NCBI GenBank assembly: GCA_004282745.1
Contig: SHMT01000007.1
Location: forward strand, 1-64,000
Reading direction: 5' to 3'
DNA: 64,000 bases
Origin: Candidatus Scalindua sp. SCAELEC01
GTDB taxonomy: Bacteria; Planctomycetota; Brocadiia; Brocadiales; Scalinduaceae
A program made the position numbers and the translations under genes. Shown piece by piece: positions 52,541 to 63,849 of the stretch (position 1 is its first letter; each line of letters opens with the position of its first letter). The notes beneath the pieces are model-generated. The model was not told the DNA's origin. It saw nothing but the letters and a program-made list of their open reading frames with translations, and searched no databases.

Positions 52541-55500
52541 TTATGTATGGTATTCTTGAATAGGTTTGACATCGAGCCCACCCGTCAGCATCGATTTGAT
52601 AGCACTCTCAGCCGCAATAGCACCGGATAGTGTTGTACAGTAAGGAATCCCTGACACTATTGAGTAGCGGCGAATGTTGTATGACCTTTCTTGGGCAAGT
52701 TTGCCTTCCGCAGTATTAATGACCAACTGGACTTCTCGGTTCTTGAGATGATCTATGATATTGGGACGTCCCTCATACTCCTTATTAATGGTTGTAACCG
52801 GTATCCCCTTATCAGCAATGGCCCGTGCGGTTCCCCCTGTAGCAACTAATCTAAAGCCTGAATGGTGTAGTTTATTGGCAATCTCTACTATCGGGGGTTT
52901 GTCCTTGTCTCTCACGCTGATAAAAACAGTACCGGAGAGAGGCAGACTCCCATCAATGGCCATTTGCGATTTCGCAAATGCCTTACCAAAATCGACATCA
53001 ATCCCCATCACTTCACCCGTTGATTTCATTTCGGGTCCCAGGAGAGTATCCGTTCCTTGAAATCTAATGAATGGAAAGACCGCTTCTTTAACAGCGACAT
53101 GTTTTAGGTCAGCTTTCCCATTGAGCTTTAACTCGCGGAGTTTGCGACCAGCAATAATTTGAGAAGCCACTTTTGCAAGTTGAATACCCGTTGCCTTACT
53201 AACAAAAGGCACCGTCCTTGAAGCGCGAGGATTTACTTCTAAAACAAAGATAGTTTCAGCTTTAACCGCAAACTGTATATTGATGAGGCCAAGGACATTG
53301 AGTTCTAATGCCAGCGATTTTGTCTGAGACTTTATCTCGTCTATGGTTTTTTCCTGTACTGAATGAGGTGGTAGGGAGCAGGCGCTATCTCCAGAATGCA
53401 CACCGGCTTCCTCTATATGTTCCATCACACCGCCAATAAAGACCTCCTCACCATCACATACTGCATCAACGTCAATCTCAACCGCATCTTCCAAAAACTT
53501 ATCTATGAGAACCGGGTGTTCAGGAGAAACGTCAACCGCATGCGACATATACCTCTCAAGCTCATCTTCGTCGAAGATAATCTTCATTGCCCTGCCACCT
53601 AAAACATACGAGGGTCTGATCAACACAGGATACCCTATTGAGGAGGCAATCTCTTTTGCCTCTTCAAACGAATTGGCACTCCCATTATCTGGTTGCAAAA
53701 GATTGAGCTTTGATAAAAGTGCGGCAAATCGTTTGCGATCTTCAGCCGTATCGATATCATCAGGTGATGTACCAAGAATCTTGACCCCGGATTCAGCTAA
53801 CGGTACCGCAAGTTTCAAAGGTGTCTGACCTCCAAACTGAACAATAACCCCTTCAGGTTTCTCTTTTGCAATTATTTCAGTAACGTCTTCAAAGGTCAGT
53901 GGCTCAAAATACAATCTATCAGAAATATCATAATCGGTACTCACCGTCTCAGGATTACAATTGACCATAATTGTCTCAAAACCCATCTCCCGCAAGGCCA
54001 TCACACAATGCACACAGCAATAATCAAACTCAATACCTTGACCGATGCGATTAGGGCCGCTCCCTAAAATCACTATTTTCCTCTTATTTGTCGGGTTTGC
54101 CTCACACTCTGTCTCATATGTTGAATAAAAGTAGGGCGTATACGCTACGAACTCGGCGGCACAAGTGTCAACCATCTTGAAAACAGGGCGTATTTCGTTC
54201 GCTTGACGGTACTCGCGAATGGAAGATTCTTTCGATTGTAACAACCGTGCCAAACGACAATCGGATAAACCGTACTCCTTTGCTTTCCTCATGAGATCGG
54301 GAGCAATCAATTCATCATTTAAGGAAGAGGATGAAGTTTCTGACATCCGCTGGTTTTTAATCTCTTCTTCCAGATCAACAATCTGTTTCATATTATAGAG
54401 AAACCATCTATCTATTTTAGTTACTTTATAAATTTCTTCGATACTCATACCCAATCGTAAACTATCTGCAACATACCAAATCCTGTCGTTCTTTGGGTTT
54501 AATAAATGATTTTTTATTAATAACTCTTTCTCTGTAGGATTCAAATCCGTTAGCCGCAGGTGCTCATCAAACCCATACAATCCGATTTCTAAAGACCTTG
54601 TGGCTTTCCCAAGCGCCTCCTTAAACGTCCTTCCGATAGCCATAACCTCACCAATAGATTTCATATGTGAAGTAAGTGTTTTATTTGCTTCGGGGAATTT
54701 CTCGAAATTGAACCTTGGGATCTTTACGACACAGTAATCAATCGAGGGTTCAAAGGATGCCGGTGTGTAACGGGTGATATCGTTGGGAATCTCGTCAAGT
54801 GTATACCCTACTGCCAACTTTGCGGCAATTTTAGCGATAGGAAAACCGGTAGCCTTTGAAGCAAGGGCGGAACTTCTTGAAACTCTGGGATTCATCTCGA
54901 TGACGGTCATTTCACCATTCTCGGGATTTAATGCAAATTGAATATTAGAACCTCCCGTTTCAACTCCAATCTCACGAATGATCTTGATCGAAGCATCACG
55001 CATTATTTGGTACTCCTTATCCGTCAATGTTTGTGCCGGGGCTACCGTAATGCTGTCTCCCGTATGAATGCCCATAGGATCAAAGTTCTCGATGGAGCAG
55101 ATTATCACAACATTATCCTTAAGATCTCTCATGACCTCAAGCTCATATTCCTTCCAACCCAGGACCGATTTCTCAATGAGCAACTCATGAACTGGACTTG
55201 CTTCCAAAGCAAAATTCACATACTCTTCCAACTCCTCTTTATTGTAAGCAACATTGCTGCCGATACCCCCCAGGGTAAATGAGGGACGTAAAATGACAGG
55301 AAACTTGATCTCCTTTACAATGTCTTTTGCTTCCTGTAAGGTGTGTGCGTATCCGCTTTCTGGTACCTTAAGGCCGATACGTTGCATAGCCTCTTTAAAT
55401 TGTTCCCGATCTTCAGCCTTTTTGATTGCCCCAAGTTTTGCTCCTATTAATTCCACATGGAACTCATCCAGTACACCCTCTTCAGCTAAAGAGACCGTCA

Positions 55501-55792
55501 AATTTAAAGCTGTTTGACCTCCCAATGTAGGCAACAAAACATCGGGTCTCTCTTTTTGTATGATTTTGGACAAGACCTCAACCGTCATCGGTTCGATATA
55601 CGTCTTATCCGCGACTTCAGGGTCGGTCATAATAGTTGCAGGGTTACTATTTACAAGAATGATTTGGTAACCTTCCTCCTTTAGGGCCCTACACGCCTGA
55701 GTACCGGAGTAATCAAACTCACACCCTTGCCCAATTACTATCGGACCCGATCCAATAATGAGTATTTTTTGAATATCGGTTCTTTTCGGCAT
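52541..55792 (-). CDS. carB: carbamoyl-phosphate synthase large subunit
   Basis: 1083 residues. Two ATP-grasp halves ([35 protein letters not shown]), a conserved [13 protein letters not shown] region and the C-terminal MGS-like regulatory domain ([15 protein letters not shown]). It makes carbamoyl phosphate from ammonia, bicarbonate and ATP. Its ATG is one base after the carA stop. Confidence 0.98.
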   Translation of the reverse strand: MPKRTDIQKILIIGSGPIVIGQGCEFDYSGTQACRALKEEGYQIILVNSNPATIMTDPEVADKTYIEPMTVEVLSKIIQKERPDVLLPTLGGQTALNLTVSLAEEGVLDEFHVELIGAKLGAIKKAEDREQFKEAMQRIGLKVPESGYAHTLQEAKDIVKEIKFPVILRPSFTLGGIGSNVAYNKEELEEYVNFALEASPVHELLIEKSVLGWKEYELEVMRDLKDNVVIICSIENFDPMGIHTGDSITVAPAQTLTDKEYQIMRDASIKIIREIGVETGGSNIQFALNPENGEMTVIEMNPRVSRSSALASKATGFPIAKIAAKLAVGYTLDEIPNDITRYTPASFEPSIDYCVVKIPRFNFEKFPEANKTLTSHMKSIGEVMAIGRTFKEALGKATRSLEIGLYGFDEHLRLTDLNPTEKELLIKNHLLNPKNDRIWYVADSLRLGMSIEEIYKVTKIDRWFLYNMKQIVDLEEEIKNQRMSETSSSSLNDELIAPDLMRKAKEYGLSDCRLARLLQSKESSIREYRQANEIRPVFKMVDTCAAEFVAYTPYFYSTYETECEANPTNKRKIVILGSGPNRIGQGIEFDYCCVHCVMALREMGFETIMVNCNPETVSTDYDISDRLYFEPLTFEDVTEIIAKEKPEGVIVQFGGQTPLKLAVPLAESGVKILGTSPDDIDTAEDRKRFAALLSKLNLLQPDNGSANSFEEAKEIASSIGYPVLIRPSYVLGGRAMKIIFDEDELERYMSHAVDVSPEHPVLIDKFLEDAVEIDVDAVCDGEEVFIGGVMEHIEEAGVHSGDSACSLPPHSVQEKTIDEIKSQTKSLALELNVLGLINIQFAVKAETIFVLEVNPRASRTVPFVSKATGIQLAKVASQIIAGRKLRELKLNGKADLKHVAVKEAVFPFIRFQGTDTLLGPEMKSTGEVMGIDVDFGKAFAKSQMAIDGSLPLSGTVFISVRDKDKPPIVEIANKLHHSGFRLVATGGTARAIADKGIPVTTINKEYEGRPNIIDHLKNREVQLVINTAEGKLAQERSYNIRRYSIVSGIPYCTTLSGAIAAESAIKSMLTGGLDVKPIQEYHT

Positions 55793-55793
55793 T

Positions 55794-56960
55794 TTAGTCC
55801 ATCATCTCAATAAATCTGTCAAATAGGTAACCTGAATCATGGGGTCCACAAGAGGCTTCAGGGTGAAATTGGACAGCAAGGACCGGCACATCCATACACT
55901 CTAAACCCTCAACGGATTTATCATTCAAATTACAATGGGTGATCTCTACCTTTCCAAAATTTTTACTTTGCCCCTCTTTCAATGAAGTTCCATCTACGGC
56001 AAAGCAGTGATTTTGAGACGTAATATCCACCTTCTTTGTACGTAAATCCATAACCGGTTGATTACCACCATGGTGACCAAACTTCAACTTATATGTCTTA
56101 TATCCCAAGGCTAAAGCCAAAATCTGAAACCCAAAACATATGCCAAATATAGGTTTCTTTCCCATCACACCTTTCATATTGTTCACCATATATGGCACTG
56201 CTGCTGGATCGCCTGGCCCGTTGGATACAACAATTCCGTCTGGATTTAATGACAAGAGCTCTTGGGAGTTCATGTCAGCTGGGACTACGGTTACTTTACA
56301 ATTCCGACTCTTCAGTTTTCTTAAAATATTATGTTTCACGCCACAATCATAAACAACCACATGAAATACCTTTTCCCCTTTTTGCCGACTTTGCTCCTGG
56401 TACCGAAGAGCTTCTCCATTTTGAGCAGGAAAAACAAACTCTTCCTCTTCCCACTCATATGCCTTCTGACACGTAACCTCTTTTACCAAATCTGTGCCAA
56501 TCAATCCGGGAAAAGTCTTCGCCTTTGCGACCGCTCTTTCGTGGTTCAAATCCACTGTAGAAATGATGGCCTGCTGCTCCCCAAAGTCTCTAATGTGTCT
56601 TGTCAAGGCCCTGGTATCAATCCCTTGTATCCCCTGAATTCCCTTACTCTTAAGAAATGCATCCAAACTCATTTCTGAACGCCAATTACTGGGATATGGA
56701 CTATATTCCTTTACGACAAACCCTCCCAGATATGGCCGGAAAGACTCATAATCTTTCTCACAAATTCCATAGTTTCCGATCATTGGATAGGTCATCATAA
56801 CAATTTGTCCCTGATATGAAGGATCGGTAAGGATTTCAGGGTAACCCGTAATACTGGTATTAAATACCACTTCACCCGATGTCTCTCCTGGAGCTCCAAA
56901 AGAGATTCCCTCAAAAACCTTTCCATCTGAAAGAGCTAAAATAGCTTTATTGTTTTGCAC
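55794..56960 (-). CDS. carA: carbamoyl-phosphate synthase small subunit
   Basis: 388 residues. The class I glutaminase site is [14 protein letters not shown] with the catalytic Cys and, further on, [18 protein letters not shown] with His and Glu. The usual GHQ after Cys is GFQ here; this may not affect activity. The gene is followed by carB and maf. Confidence 0.96.
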   Translation of the reverse strand: MQNNKAILALSDGKVFEGISFGAPGETSGEVVFNTSITGYPEILTDPSYQGQIVMMTYPMIGNYGICEKDYESFRPYLGGFVVKEYSPYPSNWRSEMSLDAFLKSKGIQGIQGIDTRALTRHIRDFGEQQAIISTVDLNHERAVAKAKTFPGLIGTDLVKEVTCQKAYEWEEEEFVFPAQNGEALRYQEQSRQKGEKVFHVVVYDCGVKHNILRKLKSRNCKVTVVPADMNSQELLSLNPDGIVVSNGPGDPAAVPYMVNNMKGVMGKKPIFGICFGFQILALALGYKTYKLKFGHHGGNQPVMDLRTKKVDITSQNHCFAVDGTSLKEGQSKNFGKVEITHCNLNDKSVEGLECMDVPVLAVQFHPEASCGPHDSGYLFDRFIEMMD

Positions 56961-57540
56961 GATAATACGTTAATACGAATAGATAAGAAGAGAAAAAATC
57001 ATTTTTGATAGATGTTACTAATTATGTGTGTACGTGTCAAGCTGGAGAATTTTTTTACCTTGACAGTAATTGAGTGTCTGATAGTATAGCGTTATATATA
57101 TTTAGTACTTAGTAGATATTTTTTTGTCGAAATAGAAAAATATTTTGTAGAAGAAAAGGTTGGTCGTGTGTAGAATCTCCAAGTTGGTAACAAGGAAAGA
57201 GCGCTTGTAATTACGCATTTGGGAAGTGGCGCAAGAATATGTTTCATCCTGCCTATTGCAATCTGCTAAATGTAAGTTCCGCATCAAAATCATTAAAGGA
57301 ATGTTACTCGCAATCGGTTTTTAATGATATATGGGATGAATGCCTTGCACAGGAAAGGGAAGAAGTTACAAAATCTGGCTCTTTTTGAATCCTATAGCAG
57401 AAAATGAGCAGTCGTTGTTGCCGGTATTTTCCTTTAGCCTGACAAATTCTGGCACAGTCCCTAATTCCCAAGTTGGACTCCGGTTTTATTACCGGGCAGA
57501 TCGCTTCTTTTCACTCTGGGTATTCTCGCCACCTTTATTA
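56961..57540. other. intergenic region upstream of ribBA
   Basis: About 580 bp. A plus-strand stretch near 57310-57386 reads VFNDIWDECLAQEREEVTKS before a stop and could be a remnant of a small protein. No intact gene was recognised. Confidence 0.35.
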
Positions 57541-57718
57541 TACCCATCACAAATTGGTTTTCGAAATTTCTGGGTCGGAGTTTGCTTGAAATCTTGATTT
57601 TTCGATTGAGCGAGACCAGAGGCTTAGTAATACCAAGTCGAGGATTTTGTGATTGAGAAAGATCTAAATTTCATGTGAAATCGGGTTCTGAAAGCCGAAA
57701 ACCAATTTGTGATGGGTA
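57541..57718. repeat. repeat family C, copy 2
   Basis: 178-bp element, ends TACCCATCACAAATTGG and its complement, with TA at 57539-57540 and 57719-57720. It matches copy 1 along its length. Confidence 0.85.
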
Positions 57719-57940
57719 TATACCAAAACGAGAAGCTTGAATAGGGTCCTGATATACTTGGCATACTTACAACGTTCTTGCAGATTACGTGAGTTGTCAC
57801 AGCTATTTTCTCACCCGCCATAAACTATACCTATCGAAGGTGTCAAGCAACCTTGACTTGATTGTGTTTTTGTCAAAAATGCTTCCCTTCTCAGAATTTA
57901 TTAAATTTTATTTGTTTGATAAGACAGAGGATTCACCTAC

Positions 57941-59167
57941 ATGTTAAATACAATAGAAGAGGTCATTGACGATTTAAAGAATGGCAAAATGGTTATCGTA
58001 GTAGACGATGCAAACCGAGAAGATGAAGGAGATATAACGATTGCGGCTGAAAAGATTACGCCGGAAATAGTGAACTTTATGTTAACCCACGCCAGGGGAA
58101 TCATCTGTTTAACTATCACTGAAGAACATTCAACCCGACTTGGTCTAACACCAATGGTACCCAACAACACCTCTAATTTTCAAACTCCCTTCACCGTTAC
58201 AATAGACGCGAAAGAGGGAATAACGACGGGTGTTTCTACAAGTGACAGAGCAAAAACAATACTAACTGCCGTCAGCGACAACTGCACTCCACAAGATCTC
58301 GTGAAACCCGGCCACATCTTCCCACTCAGATCTCACAATGGAGGTGTTTTGGTGCGGGCTGGCCATACAGAAGGTGCCGTTGATCTCGCGCGATTGGCAG
58401 GCCTTAAACCCTCAGCCGTGATCTGCGAAATCATGAACGAAGATGGGAGCATGTCAAAGCTACCAGAACTAAAAAAATTTGCAGTAAAACATGGCCTGAA
58501 AATTTGTACAATAGCGGACATTATCAAATATCGTCACGAAAAAGAGCGCTTAATAGAGAAGCGGGTTTCTGTAAATCTCCCTACAACCTATGGGAAATTT
58601 GTGTTGCACCTATACCGTTCTTTTACTGATGAATATCTCCATTTGGCTTTATGCCTTGGAAATATAGGGAGTTTCGATGACTCCCCTGCCCCGATTCAGA
58701 CAGAGCCAATCTTGATACGAGTTCATGATGAGTGTTTAACCGGTGACATTTTTGGTTCTATAAGATGTGATTGTGGCGAACAACTTCATGCAGCATTGAA
58801 AATGATACAAAAAGAGGGCAAGGGTGTTTTGCTCTATATGCGGCAGGAGGGACGGGGTATTGGTCTTGAAAATAAACTGCATGCATACGCATTGCAAGAG
58901 GGAGGTTTAGACACCGTTGAGGCAAATACAAAACTGGGATTTGTTGTTGATAAACGTGACTACGGTATTGGTGCCCAAATATTGCGCGATTTAGGTATTT
59001 CGAAAATGCGGTTATTATCAAATAATCCCAAAAAATTTACGGCTTTGTCCGGTTATGGTCTGGAAATCGTTGATAGAGTTCCCATTGTTACAAAACCAAA
59101 AGACGAAAACCAAAAATACCTCCGTGCGAAAAAGGACAAACTTGGGCATATTCTTGAAGGTGTGTGA
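57941..59167 (+). CDS. ribBA: bifunctional riboflavin enzyme RibBA
   Basis: 408 residues. Residues 1-200 are 3,4-dihydroxy-2-butanone 4-phosphate synthase ([40 protein letters not shown]). Residues 205-400 are GTP cyclohydrolase II ([15 protein letters not shown] zinc Cys; [10 protein letters not shown]). These feed both branches of riboflavin synthesis. No FMN riboswitch was seen. mobA starts immediately after the stop. Confidence 0.96.
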   Translation: MLNTIEEVIDDLKNGKMVIVVDDANREDEGDITIAAEKITPEIVNFMLTHARGIICLTITEEHSTRLGLTPMVPNNTSNFQTPFTVTIDAKEGITTGVSTSDRAKTILTAVSDNCTPQDLVKPGHIFPLRSHNGGVLVRAGHTEGAVDLARLAGLKPSAVICEIMNEDGSMSKLPELKKFAVKHGLKICTIADIIKYRHEKERLIEKRVSVNLPTTYGKFVLHLYRSFTDEYLHLALCLGNIGSFDDSPAPIQTEPILIRVHDECLTGDIFGSIRCDCGEQLHAALKMIQKEGKGVLLYMRQEGRGIGLENKLHAYALQEGGLDTVEANTKLGFVVDKRDYGIGAQILRDLGISKMRLLSNNPKKFTALSGYGLEIVDRVPIVTKPKDENQKYLRAKKDKLGHILEGV

Positions 59168-59776
59168 TTGTCTTTGAAAACTATGACAGCCATAATCCTC
59201 GCTGGTGGTAAAAGTAGTAGAATGGGCCGTAATAAGGCTCTTCTCAAGATAGAGGGAACGTCATTTATCGAGAGACAGATAGCCCTCCTTCATGAACTCT
59301 TTGACGATATTATCATTTCCGCCAATACCCCATCCGAATATGCATTCTTACCCATACCCGTCATTAAGGACCTCTATCCGGAGAAAGGTCCTTTAGGAGG
59401 CATCTACACGGGCCTAATTGAGTCAAGCAGCCCGTACACCTTTTTTCTTGCCTGCGACATGCCCTTTGTTGAATTACCGTTAATAAGACATCTCAAAGGA
59501 CTCACCAGTGGTGTTGATGCGGTTGTCCCCAAAAGCGAGAGAGGATTAGAACCGCTCCATGCATTTTATTCAAAAAAATGTATCGAACCAATTAAGAAGG
59601 CACTTGACCATAGCAACTTGAGGATCATTAGTTTTTTTTCAGAAGTCTCGGTTAAAATAGTAGAATTGGATAGCCTTTCCTCCTCACAAACCTTAAAGGA
59701 ATCTATTACTAACTTGAACACGAGAGATGACTACGAAAGCGCAAAAAAACGAATCGGCAAGAGAAATTTATCATGA
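59168..59776 (+). CDS. mobA: molybdenum cofactor guanylyltransferase
   Basis: 202 residues. LAGGKSSRMGRNKALL (11-26) is the nucleotide-binding signature; LGGIYTGL, LACDMPFVELPL and GLEPLHAFY are also typical. It attaches GMP to molybdopterin. The TTG at 59168 has AAGGTG a few bases upstream in the end of ribBA; ATG 59183 is an alternative. Confidence 0.9.
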   Translation: MSLKTMTAIILAGGKSSRMGRNKALLKIEGTSFIERQIALLHELFDDIIISANTPSEYAFLPIPVIKDLYPEKGPLGGIYTGLIESSSPYTFFLACDMPFVELPLIRHLKGLTSGVDAVVPKSERGLEPLHAFYSKKCIEPIKKALDHSNLRIISFFSEVSVKIVELDSLSSSQTLKESITNLNTRDDYESAKKRIGKRNLS

Positions 59777-59825
59777 GTGTTGGACTGAAATAGACCTTTG
59801 TCGATTGGAATAAGGGGCAAATTAT

Positions 59826-60614
59826 ATGATGAAACAGAGAATTGGGGTAGTGTTGGAATCTCTTCGATTAAATATTAAGGATGGAATTAAGACCGCTTCC
59901 ATTCTTGGTTTTCATGGTATTCAAATAAGTACGGCACAAAAAGTACTGACACCAGAAAATTTTTCACAAACAGGCAGACGTGAATTTCGCAGACTGCTCA
60001 ATATAAACCAGTTGAGCCTCTGTGCCATTGGTGAAGGGTTTGGCAGCGGCTTCGTCAATGAAAATGAATTTGATTTCTCAATCAAAAGGATAAAAGAAAC
60101 AGTAAATCTTGCATTAGACCTGCAAACAAATATTGTAACAATACAGATTGGTTCGCTCCCCGCAGATTCAGGGTCTTCACACGGAAGTATGGTGCGTTCA
60201 GCACTTAACGAAATCGGCAGATATGCAGAAAACTATGGCTGCTGCCTCGCTGCCAATATCTCTTTTGACAGCATCACACCGGTGAAAGATTTTCTGGTAT
60301 CATTAGAAACAGAGGGTATCAAATTAACCTATGACCCGGTCTCCTTACTCATGAACAAATTGGACCCTATTAAGAGCATTTTTGACTTACATCAATATCT
60401 GATCCACACAAATATTTTTGACATCAAACAATCGGGAGAGGGTAGGCAGAGGGAGGTTCCTCTTGGAGAAGGGATAGTACCAACTCAGGAATTTACCTCT
60501 ACCCTTGATGCAGTTGGCTATCAAGGGTTTTATGTGATCAATTCTCATGGATCCGAACAACCCGTTGAAATCATCAAGAGAGGAAAAGAATTTCTTGAAA
60601 AAGTGTCACATTAA
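59826..60614 (+). CDS. sugar phosphate isomerase/epimerase (TIM barrel)
   Basis: 262 residues with a xylose-isomerase-like TIM-barrel pattern: GFHGIQIST, LCAIGEGFGSGF, ALDLQTNIVTIQIGSLP, KLTYDPVSLL, VPLGEGIVPTQEFTSTLDAVGYQGFYVINSH. Such proteins isomerise or epimerise sugars or act like endonuclease IV; the substrate is unknown. A fragment of repeat C lies at its stop codon. Confidence 0.75.
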   Translation: MMKQRIGVVLESLRLNIKDGIKTASILGFHGIQISTAQKVLTPENFSQTGRREFRRLLNINQLSLCAIGEGFGSGFVNENEFDFSIKRIKETVNLALDLQTNIVTIQIGSLPADSGSSHGSMVRSALNEIGRYAENYGCCLAANISFDSITPVKDFLVSLETEGIKLTYDPVSLLMNKLDPIKSIFDLHQYLIHTNIFDIKQSGEGRQREVPLGEGIVPTQEFTSTLDAVGYQGFYVINSHGSEQPVEIIKRGKEFLEKVSH

Positions 60615-60659
60615 TATGAAATCTGGTTCTGAAGGCCACAAATCAATTTGTGATGGGTA
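60613..60659. repeat. repeat family C fragment
   Basis: The right end of family C (ATGAAATCTGGTTCTGAAGG then AATTTGTGATGGGTA) truncated at the end of the isomerase gene. TA follows. Confidence 0.65.
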
Positions 60660-60959
60660 TACCCGTTCAAAGCATTTCGCAACCCCATCAAGAAGACTAT
60701 ACTCACGGCTCAATTAGCCGCTTGCCTTACCACTGATATCGAATTATCGTAATTAGCGTCTTCACAGGTATAGCAAGAATAACCTTGAATTTTGATGAGT
60801 ATTACTCTATCTTTGCAGTGTATAAAAAAGCAACTTCTTATCGTTCCATTTACCAGAAGAGTGGTTGGGTGCGAATAGAATCGCACCTCTCCCATTGAGT
60901 GTCACCTGGAGTCGACGTTATAGGGAGGAATCCCATAGTCTGATTGAATCCTCTTAACT

Positions 60960-61106
60960 AGTGTTTGAACGAAAACTACCCATCTACTACGTTGCTGCAA
61001 CAATTTCGAAATCCTCAAGTACTAGTGTACGTTCCGGTTACGATATTGTTACGCGCCTTGTACCTGGGCACTTTTCATCCAAACACAGGGTTTTCGTTCA
61101 GACACT
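60960..61106. repeat. repeat family A, copy 6 (perfect target duplication)
   Basis: 147-bp element from AGTGTTTGAACG to CAGACACT, with AACT at 60956-60959 and 61107-61110. It ends 4 bp before the ATG of the mannosyltransferase gene and supplies the DNA just upstream. Confidence 0.85.
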
Positions 61107-61110
61107 AACT

Positions 61111-62361
61111 ATGGAAACATGCCTAAAGAAAAAGATGCTGGTACGGTTTGCCGTCATAGCATTTACTGTGATATGCCTGGTTACACTCTATGGACACCGT
61201 CTATCTTTTCCTCCTGAGAGTTACTTTGATGAGGTTTATCACGTAAAGAGAGCCTCACAGCTTGCCATAGAACAGCAATTTAATCGTAAGATAACAATCC
61301 ACCCGCCTCTGTGGCATTTTTCTTCCGCTTCTTGCATCTCTTTTTTTGGAGACCATTCTTGGGCCTGGAGGATACCATCGGTGGTTTGTGGTTTATTGGT
61401 TGTATTTCTGGTTTTTGTATTAACCGTAAAGATTTTCAAAAACTATCTTCTTGCCTTTTTAACCTCCTTTCTTTTTACCTTTGACTGTATGTCCATAACC
61501 CAAGCACGTATTGGAATGCTCAATTCAATGATGGTTATGTTCATGCTTTTGTCCCTGTACTGTTTTTTACAGTTCTTTCTGGACGAAATATGGCCAAGGG
61601 AAAAGGCCTTTTTATTGTCCGGTATTTTTCTTGGTCTCGGTTTGGCGACTAGAATGGTCGCATCTTATCAGATTATCATCTATGGAATAATAATTGGGGT
61701 TTATCTTGTTACAGCAAGAAAAAATACTTGGCAGACGCTCAGGAGCGCACTCCTCTATCTAATCCTTGTCCCTATCGCCATCTATTTAGGCACCTATCTT
61801 TTTATTACCGTTTTGTATAAAAACTCATTGACAGATTTTTTATTCCATCTGCATTATGGCTATAAAGGTCTGGTGCTCACGAAAGGCCACCATTACGGTT
61901 CCCCTTGGTGGAGTTGGCCGTTAATGACACGACCTATATGGTATTTTTTTGAACGTCACAAAGAGACCGGCATCGTAAATGGGATTCTCTGTATCGGTAA
62001 TCAGGCAATCTTTTGGATTATTCCAATATCAATCGGACATGTTGTCTGGAAATTTATTCGAAAAGGAACATGGGCATATGGCCTGATCCTTTTAGGTTTT
62101 TTCGGTCAATGGCTTCCGTGGGTATTTGTAGGTCGGGTAAAATTTTTCCATTTCTTTTATACCGCAATGCCTTTTGCCTGTATGTCTATAGCTGTTCTTC
62201 TTCTTTGGATATGGCAAATGAAAAAGTTGGGAAAAATTGTTGTTATTGCTTATCTGTTTTTAGTCTTAAGTCTGTTTATTTACTGGTATCCTCTACTCAC
62301 CGGTTTTCCAATAACCTATAAATATTACCTGCAGCACATGTGGTTTCGATCGTGGATTTGA
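61111..62361 (+). CDS. PMT-type membrane glycosyltransferase
   Basis: About 416 residues from ATG 61111; the reading frame runs back through repeat A to 60961, so upstream residues are repeat-derived. Features: PPESYFDEVYHVKRA (acidic pair), HPPLWHF, about ten membrane helices, LNSMMVMFMLLSLYCF, and a C-terminal SPWWSWPLMTRPIWYFFE and PWVFVGRVKFFHFFYTAMPF (PMT_4TMC type). It transfers a sugar from a lipid carrier to protein or lipid. The GT2 gene following makes the carrier sugar. Confidence 0.85.
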   Translation: METCLKKKMLVRFAVIAFTVICLVTLYGHRLSFPPESYFDEVYHVKRASQLAIEQQFNRKITIHPPLWHFSSASCISFFGDHSWAWRIPSVVCGLLVVFLVFVLTVKIFKNYLLAFLTSFLFTFDCMSITQARIGMLNSMMVMFMLLSLYCFLQFFLDEIWPREKAFLLSGIFLGLGLATRMVASYQIIIYGIIIGVYLVTARKNTWQTLRSALLYLILVPIAIYLGTYLFITVLYKNSLTDFLFHLHYGYKGLVLTKGHHYGSPWWSWPLMTRPIWYFFERHKETGIVNGILCIGNQAIFWIIPISIGHVVWKFIRKGTWAYGLILLGFFGQWLPWVFVGRVKFFHFFYTAMPFACMSIAVLLLWIWQMKKLGKIVVIAYLFLVLSLFIYWYPLLTGFPITYKYYLQHMWFRSWI

Positions 62362-62379
62362 AACAATATTGTACTTATC

Positions 62380-63111
62380 ATGAAGTATTCCGTAATAATC
62401 CCAATTTGCAATGAAGAAGATTCACTTTTGCCCTTGTATAATTCGCTCAAGGACATTATGAATACGTTAAATGAACAATATGAGATCCTTTTCGTGGATG
62501 ATGGTTCCACAGACTCCAGCTTGAAACAATTAAGACGTGTTTTCATGGATTCGAAGAGTATGGCAATTGTTATCTTGAAAGAGAGGGTCGGTAAGGCAGA
62601 AGCCTTACAGGCCGGCTTTGATAATGCCGTGGGAGAAATTTACATCACACTAGATGGGGATGGACAGGACGACCCGAGAGAAATCCCATCTCTCTTAAAT
62701 AAAATGGATGAGGGTTATGATGTTGTCTATGGCTGGCGACGTCGGAGACAGGATCCTTTTATAACGAAAATTGCATCTAAAACTGCCAACATGATTCGTA
62801 GATTGATGACAAAAGAGAAAATCCATGATGTTGGCTGCGCTATGCGCGTTTTTAGGAAAAAAGGTATTGAACACGTATGCTTATCGAAAGGACTCCATCG
62901 TTTCTTTTCTGCCATAATGGTAAAGTTGGGATATTGTATCGGAGAGGTTGAAGTGGTTCATTACCCTCGGGAAACGGGTATTTCAAAATATGGGATATGG
63001 GATAGGCTGGTAGAAGGAACTATTGATAGTATCCGGTTCTGTTTTCTGGATACTCAGACTCTTATGAGTCACAAAAGAAAATACCGGATTAAAGAAATTT
63101 TAAGAAAATAA
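62380..63111 (+). CDS. dolichol-phosphate mannosyltransferase-like GT2
   Basis: 243 residues with GT2 motifs VIIPICNEEDSLLPL, ILFVDDGSTDSS (DDGS near 46), LDGDGQDDP and HYPRETGISKYG. It resembles DPM1/ArnC enzymes that make polyprenyl-phosphate sugars. It lies 18 bp after the PMT-type gene, which would use the product. Confidence 0.87.
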   Translation: MKYSVIIPICNEEDSLLPLYNSLKDIMNTLNEQYEILFVDDGSTDSSLKQLRRVFMDSKSMAIVILKERVGKAEALQAGFDNAVGEIYITLDGDGQDDPREIPSLLNKMDEGYDVVYGWRRRRQDPFITKIASKTANMIRRLMTKEKIHDVGCAMRVFRKKGIEHVCLSKGLHRFFSAIMVKLGYCIGEVEVVHYPRETGISKYGIWDRLVEGTIDSIRFCFLDTQTLMSHKRKYRIKEILRK

Positions 63112-63157
63112 ACATGATTTTAGCACATGAAATATACTTCGCAACATATCAATCACG

Positions 63158-63466
63158 TCAAACATAAGCATCGGTTTTTTGTCGTTCTTTAGCAATCTTT
63201 GCCTCTTTGCGAACAAGATAAAGGTTGCGGGTATAGATAGCGATACCAATAGACTGCCCAAGAATAAAGACTGGGTCCTTCCGCCAGAGCGCATAGGCAA
63301 GAAGTGTTAATCCCCCAACGATACTGAAATACCAGAACGCAATGGGTATGACACTTTTTCCGGCTTTCTCTGAGGCAAGCCATTGAACAAAAAAGCGTAG
63401 AAAAAATAAAATCTGGCCAAAAACACCCACAACGATCCAGATATGTCCGATCATAACATCCAGCAT
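63158..63466 (-). CDS. LAB_N (lipid-A-disaccharide synthase N-terminal) domain protein
   Basis: 102 residues: IWIVVGVFGQILFFLRFFVQWLASEKAGKSVIPIAFWYFSIVGG is the LAB_N signature, with two or three membrane helices. GGAGGGG precedes the ATG at 63466. These small membrane proteins often accompany GT2/PMT lipid-sugar genes; the role is uncertain. It converges with the GT2 gene. Confidence 0.88.
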   Translation of the reverse strand: MLDVMIGHIWIVVGVFGQILFFLRFFVQWLASEKAGKSVIPIAFWYFSIVGGLTLLAYALWRKDPVFILGQSIGIAIYTRNLYLVRKEAKIAKERQKTDAYV

Positions 63467-63849
63467 ATTTTTACCCCTCCATTACTTTATGCACGCCCAC
63501 AAGAAGTATAGATTAAAACACCTATAAATGTTACCATTTTTTTCATCTTTCCAAAGTTCATATTTTTGTGACAGACAATATCCTTAAGGAGTGCATATGA
63601 AATCACAGAGAGAGAAATGAATGATTTGGTGGGAGCCTGGAACACCTTTGCCCCCACCTGTTGTCTATCAGCAGGCAGGAAGCTAAGATGTTCAGTGGTT
63701 GTTAATACATACAATTTTGTAAACCAAATTGACGAACGTGGCCATAGCACAAGTGCAACCAGACCCTCATTAAAGGAAGCACTTTTTACATTCAATTCTA
63801 GGTTTTCTTGATATAGCCACTCTGACAGTTATTAAGAATCTATGGCACG
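63467..63849. other. intergenic region
   Basis: About 380 bp. Two opposing open frames of 64-102 residues have no family match and no ribosome binding site, so they are left out. Confidence 0.35.

Noticed and set aside
57840-57940. FMN riboswitch before ribBA
   Set aside because: None of the conserved FMN aptamer segments was found.
60961-61110. N-terminal extension of the PMT-type protein
   Set aside because: The codons are family A repeat sequence.
63487-63811. Two opposing frames of 102 and 64 residues
   Set aside because: They overlap on opposite strands and neither has a ribosome binding site or known domain.
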